Positions 1-7,473 of a DNA stretch of 18,615 bases are shown piece after piece. The DNA is from Deltaproteobacteria bacterium (GTDB taxonomy: Bacteria; Desulfobacterota; DAOWNY01). Position numbers and translations under genes: made by a program. How positions within the stretch are numbered: the first letter of the stretch is position 1; the number at the start of each line of letters is the position of its first letter. The stretch spans positions 1 through 18,615 of the forward strand of contig DAOWNY010000007.1 in assembly GCA_030642325.1 (NCBI GenBank), written 5' to 3'. Under the pieces are notes generated by a model, which was given only the letters and a program-made list of their open reading frames with translations, was not told the DNA's origin and did not search any database.

Positions 1-45
1 ATGAAGATTTATCCGAATATAAGCAACGGACATGGAAATAGTTAA
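1..45 (+). CDS. 3' end of an unidentified upstream gene (partial)
   Basis: The first bases are open in frame 1 and reach a TAA at 43-45, overlapping the panC start at 32. Frame 3 is also open, to a TAG at 39-41, so the frame of the upstream gene cannot be decided from this little sequence. By analogy with common pan operons one would expect panB, but the short tail in either frame does not resemble a typical PanB C-terminus. The overlap suggests translational coupling to panC. Confidence 0.3.
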   Translation: MKIYPNISNGHGNS

Positions 46-889
46 CCGAATAAGTCAGATGCAAAAGATTTCCCGTGAATGGAGGAAAGAGGGTAAAACA
101 ATCTCTCTCGTTCCCACCATGGGGTTTTTACACAAAGGGCATCTCAGCTTGATGGAGGAAGGGAAGATAAGAGGAGATTATTTAATTACCAGTATTTTTG
201 TCAACCCGATCCAATTTGGTCTCGAAGAAGATTATGGAGATTACCCCCGAGATCTGGAGCAGGATTGTAAATTGGCAAAAGAGGTAGGTGTTGATGTTAT
301 TTTTGCTCCTTCGGTCCAGGAAATGTATCCCAAGGGTTTTCAGACTTTTGTTGAAGTAGAAAAAATTACTGAAACTCTTTGCGGCATATGCCGCCCCCAT
401 CATTTTCAAGGGGTTACCACAGTTGTAGCCAAACTGTTCAGCATCGTAAATCCCCATCTTGCGTTTTTTGGAAAAAAAGATTTTCAACAGTTTGTAACTA
501 TTAAACGAATGGTCCTGGATCTCAATTGGGAAATCAACGTAATTGGGATGCCGATTGTGCGGGAAGAAGATGGTCTCGCCATGAGTTCAAGAAATAAATA
601 TCTTTCCCAAGATGAAAGAAGATCAGCTTTGAGCTTAAACCGTTCGCTGGACTTAGCAAAAAAGTTATATCAAGAAGGAATCCGGGATACTGAAAAAATT
701 GAAAGGGGGGTGAAGCGTTTAATCGGAGAAGAGAAATTGGCGGAGATTGAATACGTTAAAATTTGCAATAAAGTTGATCTGGGTGAGATTTCTCAGATTA
801 AATCAGAAGCACTCCTGGCTTTAGCAGTAAAAATCGGAAAAACAAGGCTGATTGATAATTGCGAGTTGGGGGGGGAGGAACAAAATTGA
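32..889 (+). CDS. panC: Pantothenate synthetase (pantoate--beta-alanine ligase)
   Basis: Cytoplasmic enzyme that joins pantoate and beta-alanine with ATP, through a pantoyl-adenylate, to give pantothenate for CoA synthesis. The 285-aa length is normal for the family. Family motifs are in order: PTMGxLHxGHLSL at residues 28-40 with the nucleotide-binding HxGH (H34, H37), FVNPxQFG near 58-64, HHFxGVxTVVxKLF near 123-137, FFGxKDxQQ near 147-155, and REEDGLAMSSRN ending at about 188, where MSSRN (184-188) is the KMSKS-like ATP loop. The ATG at 32 lies just inside the preceding frame. Its stop (TGA 887-889) overlaps the TTG start of panD, so the genes form one translationally coupled unit. No key residue appears missing. 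Confidence 0.97.
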   Translation: MEIVNRISQMQKISREWRKEGKTISLVPTMGFLHKGHLSLMEEGKIRGDYLITSIFVNPIQFGLEEDYGDYPRDLEQDCKLAKEVGVDVIFAPSVQEMYPKGFQTFVEVEKITETLCGICRPHHFQGVTTVVAKLFSIVNPHLAFFGKKDFQQFVTIKRMVLDLNWEINVIGMPIVREEDGLAMSSRNKYLSQDERRSALSLNRSLDLAKKLYQEGIRDTEKIERGVKRLIGEEKLAEIEYVKICNKVDLGEISQIKSEALLALAVKIGKTRLIDNCELGGEEQN

Positions 890-1242
890 AGAGAATCATG
901 TTAAATTCAAAGATTCATCGAGCAACGATCACCGATACCAGCATTGATTATGAAGGCAGTATCACCATTGACGAAAGACTAATGAAAGAAGCTAACATGC
1001 TTCCCTTTGAGCAGGTTCGTATATATAATATTTCCAATGGCGAACGGTTCGAAACCTATACATTGCCGGGAAAGGACGGCTCTGGTGAAATTTGCGTCAA
1101 CGGAGCGGCTGCCCGTAAAGTTAGTAAGGGAGATCTGATCATAATAGTCAGCTATCTCATTATGAACGAAGAGGAAGCAGGCAGGCATAAGCCCATGTGC
1201 ATTCTGGTCGACTCCAATAATAAAAAAGCTAAAGAGCTGTGA
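886..1242 (+). CDS. panD: Aspartate 1-decarboxylase proenzyme, TTG start
   Basis: Makes beta-alanine from aspartate for the PanC reaction. It is a pyruvoyl enzyme produced as an inactive chain that cuts itself between Gly and Ser. I chose the TTG at 886 over the longer frame from 859. A strong GGGAGGAA ribosome site (873-880) sits five bases ahead of it, and this start places the YEGS self-cleavage site exactly at Gly24-Ser25, as in E. coli PanD. The conserved KIHRA..T segment follows the start, and NGAAA and the downstream YxxM-type region are present. Product is 118 aa, slightly short to normal. TTG shares bases with panC's stop (TTGA), and the panD stop overlaps the next GTG start, so all three genes are likely translated in a coupled way. 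Confidence 0.96.
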   Translation: MKRIMLNSKIHRATITDTSIDYEGSITIDERLMKEANMLPFEQVRIYNISNGERFETYTLPGKDGSGEICVNGAAARKVSKGDLIIIVSYLIMNEEEAGRHKPMCILVDSNNKKAKEL

Positions 1243-1853
1243 CAGGATCTTTTAAAAACAGGATTAAAACCTATTTTCTAACCGGGCTTCTGGCATCAGT
1301 CCCCCTGACACTGACTGTTTATATTCTTACTTTCATCGTTTCTTCTCTGGACCGGTTCGTCGGATTTCTGCCTCTCAGGTATCATCCGGATACTTACCTC
1401 CCCTTTCACGTACCCGGAATCGGCCTTGTGGGTACATTCTTCATAATATTATTGATCGGTCTGCTAACCCGGAATATTATTGGAAAAAAAATGATCTCCT
1501 CGGGGGAGAAATTTCTTGAAAAAATTCCTCTGGTGAGAAATATCTATCTTCCCATCAAACAGATGATTGAGGCTATATTTTTAGAGAAATCAGATAGTTT
1601 CAATCGGGTTGTGTTGCTGGAATACCCAAGAAAGGGGATATACACCATCGGTCTGGTTACTGGGGTAACCCAGGGGGAAATACAGGCAAAAACAGCAAAA
1701 AAAATGATTAATATCTTTGTTCCCACTACCCCCAATCCCACCTCGGGTTTTTATATCGCCGTTCCCGAAGAAGATGTCTTTGATCTTAATATGACAGTAC
1801 AGGAAGCCTTTAAATTAATTATTTCAGGGGGTGTGGTCGCCCCCCCCTATTAA
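1239..1853 (+). CDS. DUF502 family membrane protein
   Basis: A 204-aa protein of the DUF502 (COG2928) family, found widely in bacteria and plants, of unknown biochemical role. Two hydrophobic segments are visible, at about residues 13-34 and 58-80, followed by a soluble domain with the family's FLEKIPLVRNIY-type stretch, a VVLLEYPRKGIYTIG-like strand and the hallmark VPTTPNPTSGFY near 160-170. The GTG start at 1239 overlaps the panD stop (GTGA), so translation is probably coupled. The gene ends in a G5/C8-rich stretch (1827-1847) that could form a short G:C stem. A T-run lies about 20 bases further on (1866-1873), so this is not a clear intrinsic terminator. Confidence 0.93.
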   Translation: MTGSFKNRIKTYFLTGLLASVPLTLTVYILTFIVSSLDRFVGFLPLRYHPDTYLPFHVPGIGLVGTFFIILLIGLLTRNIIGKKMISSGEKFLEKIPLVRNIYLPIKQMIEAIFLEKSDSFNRVVLLEYPRKGIYTIGLVTGVTQGEIQAKTAKKMINIFVPTTPNPTSGFYIAVPEEDVFDLNMTVQEAFKLIISGGVVAPPY

Positions 1854-2004
1854 AAACAATCCACTTTTTTTTCGTACTTTTATAATTTTTTAATTTTTTT
1901 TGAATTAATTGAGAAATTATGCTATTTTATATTAGCTTAATTATTTGGCAACACCCATTCTTTTTAAAAAACTCCTTTTATGACCATTTTTCTAAGTAAT
2001 TGCC

Positions 2005-2169
2005 ATGAAAAATAATAAAAAGAAGGTATGTGAACAACGGGCGGGCCAAGAAAGGCGTCAATTCTCCTATTTGGTTGATAACCTGTACGTAACCGGATAC
2101 CTCTCCGAAAAAAGATCTCTCAATGACCGCCGTCGGAACCTTTGGCTTGCCCCCCCCCTTCAAGCATAA
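2005..2169 (+). CDS. Small basic protein with RRQF...RSxxDRR motif (54 aa)
   Basis: A 54-codon frame from ATG 2005 to TAA 2167-2169. The product is very basic (many Lys/Arg). It contains ERRQFSY near residues 17-23 and EKRSLNDRR near 35-43, resembling from memory the RRQF/ERRSGxDRR pattern of small uncharacterised proteins in delta-type and candidate-phylum bacteria. No convincing Shine-Dalgarno is visible, so expression is uncertain. A 61-codon frame on the opposite strand (1978-2163) seems to be its shadow. A C9 run at 2150-2158 lies near the 3' end, so a length error there would change the last residues. It may be a real orphan gene or a decayed remnant. Confidence 0.45.
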   Translation: MKNNKKKVCEQRAGQERRQFSYLVDNLYVTGYLSEKRSLNDRRRNLWLAPPLQA

Positions 2170-2191
2170 ACAGACGGATTGGGAATCGGAC

Positions 2192-2524
2192 TCAAATTTT
2201 TCCTCTTGACAATCGAATTAATTGGTCGCTTAATTCATCAAATTTTTTCTTCAACTTTGCCTCACGTTCCAACCTGATTTGCAGCTGCTTTCCGGCTTGA
2301 CTAATGGCGCATAAATTTAGAAAGGTTACTGATGACAGATGGAAATGGCTGGATATACAAACATATGTCAAGAGAGATACATTATAAACACCTAAGGACA
2401 TAGAAAGCTTTTCCAGAAAAATTTTTTGGTCCTGCGTGCCTAAAAATATCTTCTTTAGATCGTTCCCCCGACAGGTGGCGTGGTAATACGCTCCAGGATC
2501 TTGGATTCTTAATGGTCTGATCAT
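2192..2524 (-). pseudogene. Decayed RAYT / IS200-like (Y1) transposase
   Basis: The frame starts with the typical RPLRIxxPGAYYHxTCRGN opening of REP-associated tyrosine transposases, then KKIFL...QKIFLEKL and the HUH-type HFH motif at about residues 60-62. After that the expected middle of the protein, with the catalytic tyrosine region, is missing. The frame goes directly into a RAYT-like C-terminus (SQAGKQLQIRLE..., ending LSRGKI). At 110 aa it is less than half the usual length of about 200-300 aa. The simplest reading is an internal deletion leaving a non-functional remnant. Just upstream of its start, 2556-2576 carries AAAGACCTGACGCC and an imperfect CCAGG/CCTGG hairpin follows, perhaps remains of the target repeat. 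Confidence 0.8.
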
Positions 2525-2804
2525 TGAGTGATGTCAGCAAAATTGGGAGTTTTGTCAAGAGAAAAGACCTGACGCCGGTAAGTTCCAGGTGCAGCTATCC
2601 CTGGTTATTGAGCTGATACAAAAAAAATCATAAATTATTCCCTCCCAAGATTAACCCGATTTGACGCTCCCGGCCTGTAAAATGGACTACAGTATATTGA
2701 TGAATCAAGGACATATCGCTGCTGCATTTGCGGCTGAAAACTCTCCAAACGACTTTTTATGAGGCCGTCTTATTTTGATTACCTGAATTTTCCAATTTTT
2801 TTCC

Positions 2805-2832
2805 TTGCTCTAATCACCTTTTCTGCTAATAT
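2805..2832 (+). promoter_or_regulatory. Candidate sigma-70 promoter for the acyltransferase gene
   Basis: TTGCTC at 2805-2810, a 16-base spacer, then TAATAT at 2827-2832 preceded by TGc (extended -10). Transcription would begin near 2839, giving a leader of about 117 bases that contains the folded element at 2885-2934. In the rest of 2525-2955 I see only the possible RAYT flanking remnant and no gene. Confidence 0.4.
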
Positions 2833-2884
2833 ACTTATTATCCGTATCACTATCACTATTTGAGAAAAATTCCATAAAAAAAGC

Positions 2885-2934
2885 GAAACAGGTGGGGATG
2901 TTCCCCGGCTTAGGAAGCCGAAGCAGCTTGTTTT
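2885..2934 (+). promoter_or_regulatory. Candidate three-stem leader RNA before the acyltransferase gene
   Basis: Three complementary pairs nest as a three-way junction: an outer GAAACA/TGTTTTC stem (about 2885-2890 with 2929-2934), a GGGGA/TCCCC hairpin (2894-2898 with 2902-2906), and a GGCTT/AAGCC hairpin (2907-2911 with 2915-2919). It ends about 22 bases before the ATG at 2956. I compared it by memory with preQ1, c-di-GMP, fluoride, purine, guanidine and THF aptamers and saw no match to their conserved bases. It may be a regulatory leader or a chance fold. Confidence 0.35.
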
Positions 2935-2955
2935 CTTTCGTATTATTGGGCAGGC

Positions 2956-4356
2956 ATGCTATTGGAGAAGACAACTTCTAAACGGGGGGCGCAATATTTA
3001 CCCTGCAGCATAGTAGATGAATGTTATTATTTGTGGGATGCTCTCATCGGGCAAGCACCGGTATTTTATCTGGTTTTTTCCGTAAAAGGTAAAATAGATC
3101 AAAAAAAGATGGAATCAGCCTTGGATGCGAGCCTGGTAATCCATAATAAGTTAAAATACCTGCTGACCAATAGTGCCCCTTCCTGGAAACGCTGGTTTCG
3201 ATTATTTTGGGAGCCCCATGATGTTTCCGGCCTTGATGTGTTAAAAATTTTATCTCCGCAGGATCTTAAAATAAATCTCAACCAGGAATCCCATTATTTT
3301 TTGAAGATTATCCATAAATATAAAATAGATATTTTCAAGGAGGCGGGAGTAAAGGTTTTTTTGATAAACCGTAAAGAAGACAATTTACTTTTTTTTGCCT
3401 TTCATCATGCTGTCACTGATGGGCGTGGTGCTGCCAATTTTATTGAAACATTTATCCTGGAATATAACAGGATTTATTTTAATAAGCAGATAAAAAGGCA
3501 GCGAATAATAGAATTTACTTATTTCGATAAAAAACTATTTCCCACATGGCGCCAGGGCATAAAGATCATAAGGGCCTTATTTTACGTTTTAAGACATCAG
3601 CTTAAGTCCCTTCGGTTTCCCCTCGTCAAGCTTATTCCTAAAACCGAATCCCCTGATAAAAAAAGGATGGTAGTCATCCGGAGAATCGAAGGAGAAGAGA
3701 TAAATAAAATTAAGGCCTTGGCTAAGAGGAGATCAATCCTTTTTACTGATTTACTGTTAGCCGGGATATATTTCACGGTTAAGAAGTGGAACAACAGATG
3801 GGGGGGTAATGAGTCGGGGAGAATTTCCTTTTACTCTGCGGTGGGCCTCCGTGATGGAGAAAATAAATCATTGGGAAATTATGTTTCGGGTATGGTAATG
3901 AATTTTTTTACCAAAGACAACCCTGACAAAGAGGAGGTTTTAAAAAATATTGCCCAAGAAAGGAATTTCTTGATTGATAACCAGGCTTACACAATTCCTT
4001 TAATCCTCCTTTCTATTTTTAAATTAATTCCAATTCGATTTCGAATTAAGGCACTAAAATGGGGTTTTAGAAAAAAGAGGTCAGGGAAAAACCATGCTCT
4101 TGCAACAATTCGCATTACCAATCTTGGGGTTTTAGATTTGAATCACTTAAGTAACGACAAGGATAGTTTTTTGGGAGATGCCCGGCTTGATTCTGTTTTC
4201 TTTTCCCCGGCGATATTAAATGAAGTGCCGTTAATAATGTTTCTTACCTGTAATAACAATATGTATGTATCGTTGTCTGTCCTTAGTTCAATATTTTCAT
4301 ACAAAACCAGCAATGATTTTTTGGATCTCTTTTTAAAAGAATTATCTGAGTTTTAA
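2956..4356 (+). CDS. CoA-dependent acyltransferase / condensation-domain-like protein
   Basis: A 466-aa protein of the chloramphenicol-acetyltransferase/condensation superfamily. The signature HHxxxDG is present as HHAVTDG at residues 150-156, with the catalytic second His (H151), followed by GRGAANFIE as in free-standing acyltransferases such as PapA-type, wax-ester-synthase-like and alcohol acetyltransferases. A TNLG motif near 383 matches the C-terminal SNLG/NxxGP position of the fold. There is no carrier-protein or adenylation domain, so it is a stand-alone enzyme, likely joining an acyl group to an alcohol or amine acceptor. No strong Shine-Dalgarno precedes the ATG. The glycosyltransferase gene follows after 45 bases, suggesting joint work on a glycolipid or acylated glycan (inference). 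Substrates are unknown. Confidence 0.85.
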   Translation: MLLEKTTSKRGAQYLPCSIVDECYYLWDALIGQAPVFYLVFSVKGKIDQKKMESALDASLVIHNKLKYLLTNSAPSWKRWFRLFWEPHDVSGLDVLKILSPQDLKINLNQESHYFLKIIHKYKIDIFKEAGVKVFLINRKEDNLLFFAFHHAVTDGRGAANFIETFILEYNRIYFNKQIKRQRIIEFTYFDKKLFPTWRQGIKIIRALFYVLRHQLKSLRFPLVKLIPKTESPDKKRMVVIRRIEGEEINKIKALAKRRSILFTDLLLAGIYFTVKKWNNRWGGNESGRISFYSAVGLRDGENKSLGNYVSGMVMNFFTKDNPDKEEVLKNIAQERNFLIDNQAYTIPLILLSIFKLIPIRFRIKALKWGFRKKRSGKNHALATIRITNLGVLDLNHLSNDKDSFLGDARLDSVFFSPAILNEVPLIMFLTCNNNMYVSLSVLSSIFSYKTSNDFLDLFLKELSEF

Positions 4357-4401
4357 AAAATTGTAAATGCCTAATTATTAAAAACCATACCGGGGGTAAA
4401 A

Positions 4402-5166
4402 ATGGTAGCTGAAGATGTTAATAAAAAAGGAGGAAGGCCGAGAATTACCCTGGTAATTCCGGCGTTTAATGAGGAGCGTTATCTGGGTGAGACCATAAAG
4501 AACGTTAGGCGCGCAGAAAAGGAATATAAAAAAAAATATTCGAATGCAGACATTGAGTTGCTTGTAGTGAACAATAATTCCACTGATAATACTGAACAGG
4601 TAGCGAGGGATCATGGGGCGCGGGTAGTATTTGAAAAGAAAAATCAGATTGCTGCTTCTCGTAATGCGGGCGGGCGTGCAGCCAAAGGAGAGATTGTAGC
4701 TTTTTTGGATGCAGACAATCACGTCAGCTCAAATATATTTATTCTCATAGATGAGGCAATGTCAACAGGGAAATATATTGGAGGAGGAGGAAAAATAGTC
4801 CAGGAAACCCTTACCCCGATTATTTTCATTTTTCATATGATATTTAAAGTATTATCCACCTTAAGTGGTATCCATCCCGGCATTCTATATCTCCACAAAT
4901 CAACTTTCGATAAAATGGGGGGGTTTGATGAGAAATATTATGCTGGGGAAGAAGGATTTTTTCTCCAAAATCTAAAGAAACTCGGGAAGCAGGAAGGGAA
5001 AAAGTTGTGTGTTTTAAAAAAAGGTTATGTAGTCGCTTCAACCAGAAAACACCGGATGTTCGGCAGTACGAAACTTATCTGGGAGGGTTTGAAGTTGATG
5101 GCGCGACCCCGTAAGAATATTTTGGATAAAGATAAGTGCCATATTTGGTATGAAGTTGATAAATAA
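4402..5166 (+). CDS. Family 2 glycosyltransferase
   Basis: A 254-aa GT-A fold enzyme that should transfer a sugar from a nucleotide-sugar donor. The N-terminal strand reads TLVIPAFNEERYLGET (residues 16-31), followed by NNNSTDNTE (nucleotide-binding loop), ASRNAGGRAAKGEIVAFLDADN with the metal-binding DxD at D103-D105, and GGFDEKYYAGEEGFF (acceptor/ED-type region) near 174-188. A hydrophobic stretch around residues 137-160 may associate with the membrane but there is no C-terminal transmembrane bundle. A G-rich site precedes the ATG at 4402. The gene pairs with the acyltransferase ahead, and a terminator candidate follows at 5463. A G7 run at 4917-4923 lies within the coding sequence. Donor and acceptor cannot be told. 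Confidence 0.9.
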   Translation: MVAEDVNKKGGRPRITLVIPAFNEERYLGETIKNVRRAEKEYKKKYSNADIELLVVNNNSTDNTEQVARDHGARVVFEKKNQIAASRNAGGRAAKGEIVAFLDADNHVSSNIFILIDEAMSTGKYIGGGGKIVQETLTPIIFIFHMIFKVLSTLSGIHPGILYLHKSTFDKMGGFDEKYYAGEEGFFLQNLKKLGKQEGKKLCVLKKGYVVASTRKHRMFGSTKLIWEGLKLMARPRKNILDKDKCHIWYEVDK

Positions 5167-5172
5167 ATGTGG

Positions 5173-5286
5173 TTCTTTAATAGGAGTTTTGGTTGTGCCG
5201 GCCTTTATCCGAATCACAAAGCTTTTGCCTTCTTCCTGCAGGGAATCAAAAAGATCATGTTTTTGGTAACCTCGATCCCCTACCCC
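5173..5286 (-). pseudogene. Fragment of an IS4-type DDE transposase
   Basis: The minus-strand translation of this segment reads GDRGYQKHDLFDSLQEEGKS and then FVIRIKAGTTKTPIKE. This is the region of the second catalytic Asp and following strand in IS4-type transposases (typically xxDRGFxxxxLFxxLxxxGxxFVIRxK). Nothing recognisable of the remaining protein is found on either side: the frame runs on into the glycosyltransferase antisense at one end and non-matching sequence at the other, up to 5391. It is a small remnant, not a working element. No terminal inverted repeats were identified. Confidence 0.6.
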
Positions 5287-5462
5287 TGTTTGACCGGGTA
5301 AGAGTATTCTGCCGAAAAATGGTCTTTTAAGCTTTTTTTCCATTGGTAAGAAAAATTTTTGAATTGGAAAAAATCGAGAAACAATTGTCACTACACAAAA
5401 AAATTATAATACACTTTATTTTCAATGGGTTATGATTGAAAAAATGGCCTGTGCGGAAGATT

Positions 5463-5492
5463 CAGGTTTGGGAAAAAATAACCTGTTTTTTT
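5463..5492 (+). terminator. Intrinsic terminator after the acyltransferase/glycosyltransferase pair
   Basis: CAGGTT (5463-5468) pairs with AACCTG (5480-5485) and is followed directly by seven T (5486-5492). The loop is 11 bases and the stem only six pairs, so strength is moderate. It reads on the plus strand only. The rest of 5287-5552 is AT-rich with no gene seen. Confidence 0.5.
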
Positions 5493-5552
5493 AAAAAATT
5501 GGGGGAATTGGTCACAATCAGTGCTTAGAAAACATTCGCTCTGGATTCAGGA

Positions 5553-7034
5553 TTATAATAGATTGGGTTTTTTTTGGTGGTGATCGGTATTCTTTTCCAG
5601 CGTATAAGCAACCTGCAGTAATCGCTCCTCTTCAAAATGCTTTCCGATAATTTGGATTCCGATGGGAAGACCATCCTTATTGAATCCACCGGGAAGAGAA
5701 ATGCCGGGAAGACCGGCCAGGTTCACCGGAATTGTGAAGATATCAGAAAGATACATGCCGAGAGGATCATTAACCTTCTCCCCGATTTGGAAGGCCGGAG
5801 TGGGGGTGGTGGGGGTAATTAAGACGTGACACTCTTTAAACGCCTCCTCAAAATCCTTACCGATTAAAGTTCTTACCTGGGACGCCTTCTTATAATAAGC
5901 GTCATAATATCCCGCCGACAAGGCATAAGTTCCCAACATAATTCTTCTCTTCACCTCGGCACCAAAGCCCTGCTTTCTGGTTATACGGTACATTTCCCGG
6001 AGGTTTTCACTGTCTTTGCATCTGTATCCATACTTTACCCCGTCATAGCGGGCAAGGTTCGAGCTGGCCTCTGCCGGAGCAATGAGATAATAAACTGAAA
6101 CCGCATATTCGGTGTGGGGGAGTGAAACCTCCTTGCAGACAGCGCCCAGTTTTTCCAGTAATCTGATATTTGCCTGAACCGAATTTTCTACCTGGGGATC
6201 AATACCTTCAACGAAATATTCCCGGGGAATGCCAATAGTTATTCCACGGACATCAGCAACAAGAGACTTTCTATAGTCCGTGCGGTCAAGGGGAATCGAA
6301 GTGGAATCAGAGGGATCGTACCCGGAAATAATATTAAAGAGAAGGGCGCAATCCTCCACATCTTTGGTCATGGGACCAATCTGGTCCAAAGAGGAGGCAA
6401 AAGCAACCAGGCCATAGCGAGAAACAGCTCCGTAGGTGGGCTTTAAACCAACAATGCCGCAAAAAGCTGCTGGTTGGCGAATGGACCCCCCCGTATCAGA
6501 TCCCAGGGCGGCTATACATTCATCGGCACTAACACAAGCGGCAGAACCCCCGCTGGACCCGCCGGGAACCCGCCCCAAATCCCACGGATTTCTGGTAACC
6601 CCAAAACAGGAGTTCTCAGTGGAAGAACCCATGGCAAATTCATCCAGGTTGGTTTTGCCGATTAAGACCGCATCCTCTTCTTTCAACTTTTTAATTACCG
6701 TGGCATCATAGGGAGGGATAAAATTATCGAGAATTTTTGAAGAACAGGTAGTTCTTATCCCCTTAGTGCAGAGCAAATCTTTGATTGCAATTGGAATTCC
6801 GGTGAGGAGACTTATTTCGCCCCTTTGGATTCTCTGGTCAGCAGCTATTGACTGCTTTATTGCCGTCTCCCGGGTTTGGGTAACAAAAGCCCTAACCTTT
6901 TCTTCCACTTGATCGATTCTTTCAAAAACCGACTCGGTAATTTCCCGGGACGTTATTTCTCTTTTTTTCAACCTGTCATGCAGCTCGTGGATGGTGGCTT
7001 GATGAAGAGTATTCAAAATCCCCCCGCATACCAA
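5553..7034 (-). CDS. gatA: Asp-tRNA(Asn)/Glu-tRNA(Gln) amidotransferase subunit A
   Basis: The amidase subunit of GatCAB, which releases ammonia from glutamine so that misacylated Glu-tRNA(Gln) or Asp-tRNA(Asn) can be converted. About 490 aa, normal for GatA. The amidase-signature triad Lys-cisSer-Ser is present: K in GIPIAIKDLLC, the glycine/serine-rich VPGGSSGGSAAC, and ALGSDTGGSIRQPAAFCGI. Further family blocks follow: GLKPTYGAVSRYGLVAFASS, DQIGPMTKD, and LAGLPGISLPGG at the C-terminus. The longest frame begins at TTG 7034; a second TTG at 7016, just after a run of six G, gives MNTLHQATIHEL, close to the usual N-terminus, but with a very short spacing. The start is therefore uncertain. gatC lies nine bases upstream; gatB is not in the window. 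Confidence 0.96.
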   Translation of the reverse strand: MVCGGILNTLHQATIHELHDRLKKREITSREITESVFERIDQVEEKVRAFVTQTRETAIKQSIAADQRIQRGEISLLTGIPIAIKDLLCTKGIRTTCSSKILDNFIPPYDATVIKKLKEEDAVLIGKTNLDEFAMGSSTENSCFGVTRNPWDLGRVPGGSSGGSAACVSADECIAALGSDTGGSIRQPAAFCGIVGLKPTYGAVSRYGLVAFASSLDQIGPMTKDVEDCALLFNIISGYDPSDSTSIPLDRTDYRKSLVADVRGITIGIPREYFVEGIDPQVENSVQANIRLLEKLGAVCKEVSLPHTEYAVSVYYLIAPAEASSNLARYDGVKYGYRCKDSENLREMYRITRKQGFGAEVKRRIMLGTYALSAGYYDAYYKKASQVRTLIGKDFEEAFKECHVLITPTTPTPAFQIGEKVNDPLGMYLSDIFTIPVNLAGLPGISLPGGFNKDGLPIGIQIIGKHFEEERLLQVAYTLEKNTDHHQKKPNLL

Positions 7035-7043
7035 ATTGGCGGT

Positions 7044-7334
7044 TTATTCTATTATCCTGGGCACCCTAAAATATTGGCTGTCTTGATCGGGAGAATTTTT
7101 TAGGGACAACTTGCGATCCAGTGAATCGGTGAGCAGATCTTTACGAAATACATTATTTATGGAAACGGCGTGATTTGTCGGTTGGATGTCGGAGGTATCC
7201 AGTTGATTAAGTTTGTCTATATAAGTAAGGATACTATTTAACTGGGGTATGAAGGCCTTCTTGTCCGCCTCGGAAAAACTGAGGCCGGCAAGTTTTTCTA
7301 TCCTTTCTACCTCTTTTTCTGATATCTTTTCCAT
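7044..7334 (-). CDS. gatC: Asp/Glu-tRNA amidotransferase subunit C
   Basis: Small subunit that wraps around GatA and stabilises it on GatB. 96 aa, typical length. Family features: the start KISEKEVERIEKLAGLSFSE, the QLNSILTYIDKLNQLDT segment, and the TNHAV...NVFRKD region followed by a C-terminal YFRVPRIIE, matching the usual FKVPxxLE/RVPRIIE end. I use ATG 7334; the frame also offers GTG at 7337, but the GGGAAG ribosome site (7339-7344) is too close to that codon. The gene is followed after nine bases by gatA, so they form an operon, and a tRNA lies upstream on the same strand. Confidence 0.94.
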   Translation of the reverse strand: MEKISEKEVERIEKLAGLSFSEADKKAFIPQLNSILTYIDKLNQLDTSDIQPTNHAVSINNVFRKDLLTDSLDRKLSLKNSPDQDSQYFRVPRIIE

Positions 7335-7414
7335 CACTTCCCATAAATAAAATTTAAATTGTCCATAAAAGACCTTACACTAAAACAAAAAAGAGTAGAC
7401 CCCAAAATAACCGC

Positions 7415-7464
7415 AATCTTGCGAAATGCCGGTACTTGCCGGGCATACACATTTTCGTAAGATT
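7415..7464 (-). other. Long imperfect hairpin between the tRNA and gatC
   Basis: AATCTTGCGAAATG (7415-7428) pairs with CATTTTCGTAAGATT (7450-7464), with one G:T and one bulge, and a further TGCCGG/CCGGGCA pairing lies inside. On the minus strand it falls ten bases past the tRNA 3' end and about 80 bases before gatC. No run of T follows on that strand, so a classical intrinsic terminator is unlikely. It may be a processing signal or a leader structure of gatCA. Confidence 0.5.
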
Positions 7465-7473
7465 AGATTAAAA

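Noticed and set aside
1978..2163. 61-codon minus-strand frame
   Set aside because: Antisense of the better-patterned 54-codon plus frame; no recognised family.
2885..2934. Known riboswitch (c-di-GMP, fluoride, preQ1, purine) at this place
   Set aside because: Stems are present but conserved aptamer bases of these classes are not; kept only as an unnamed structured leader.
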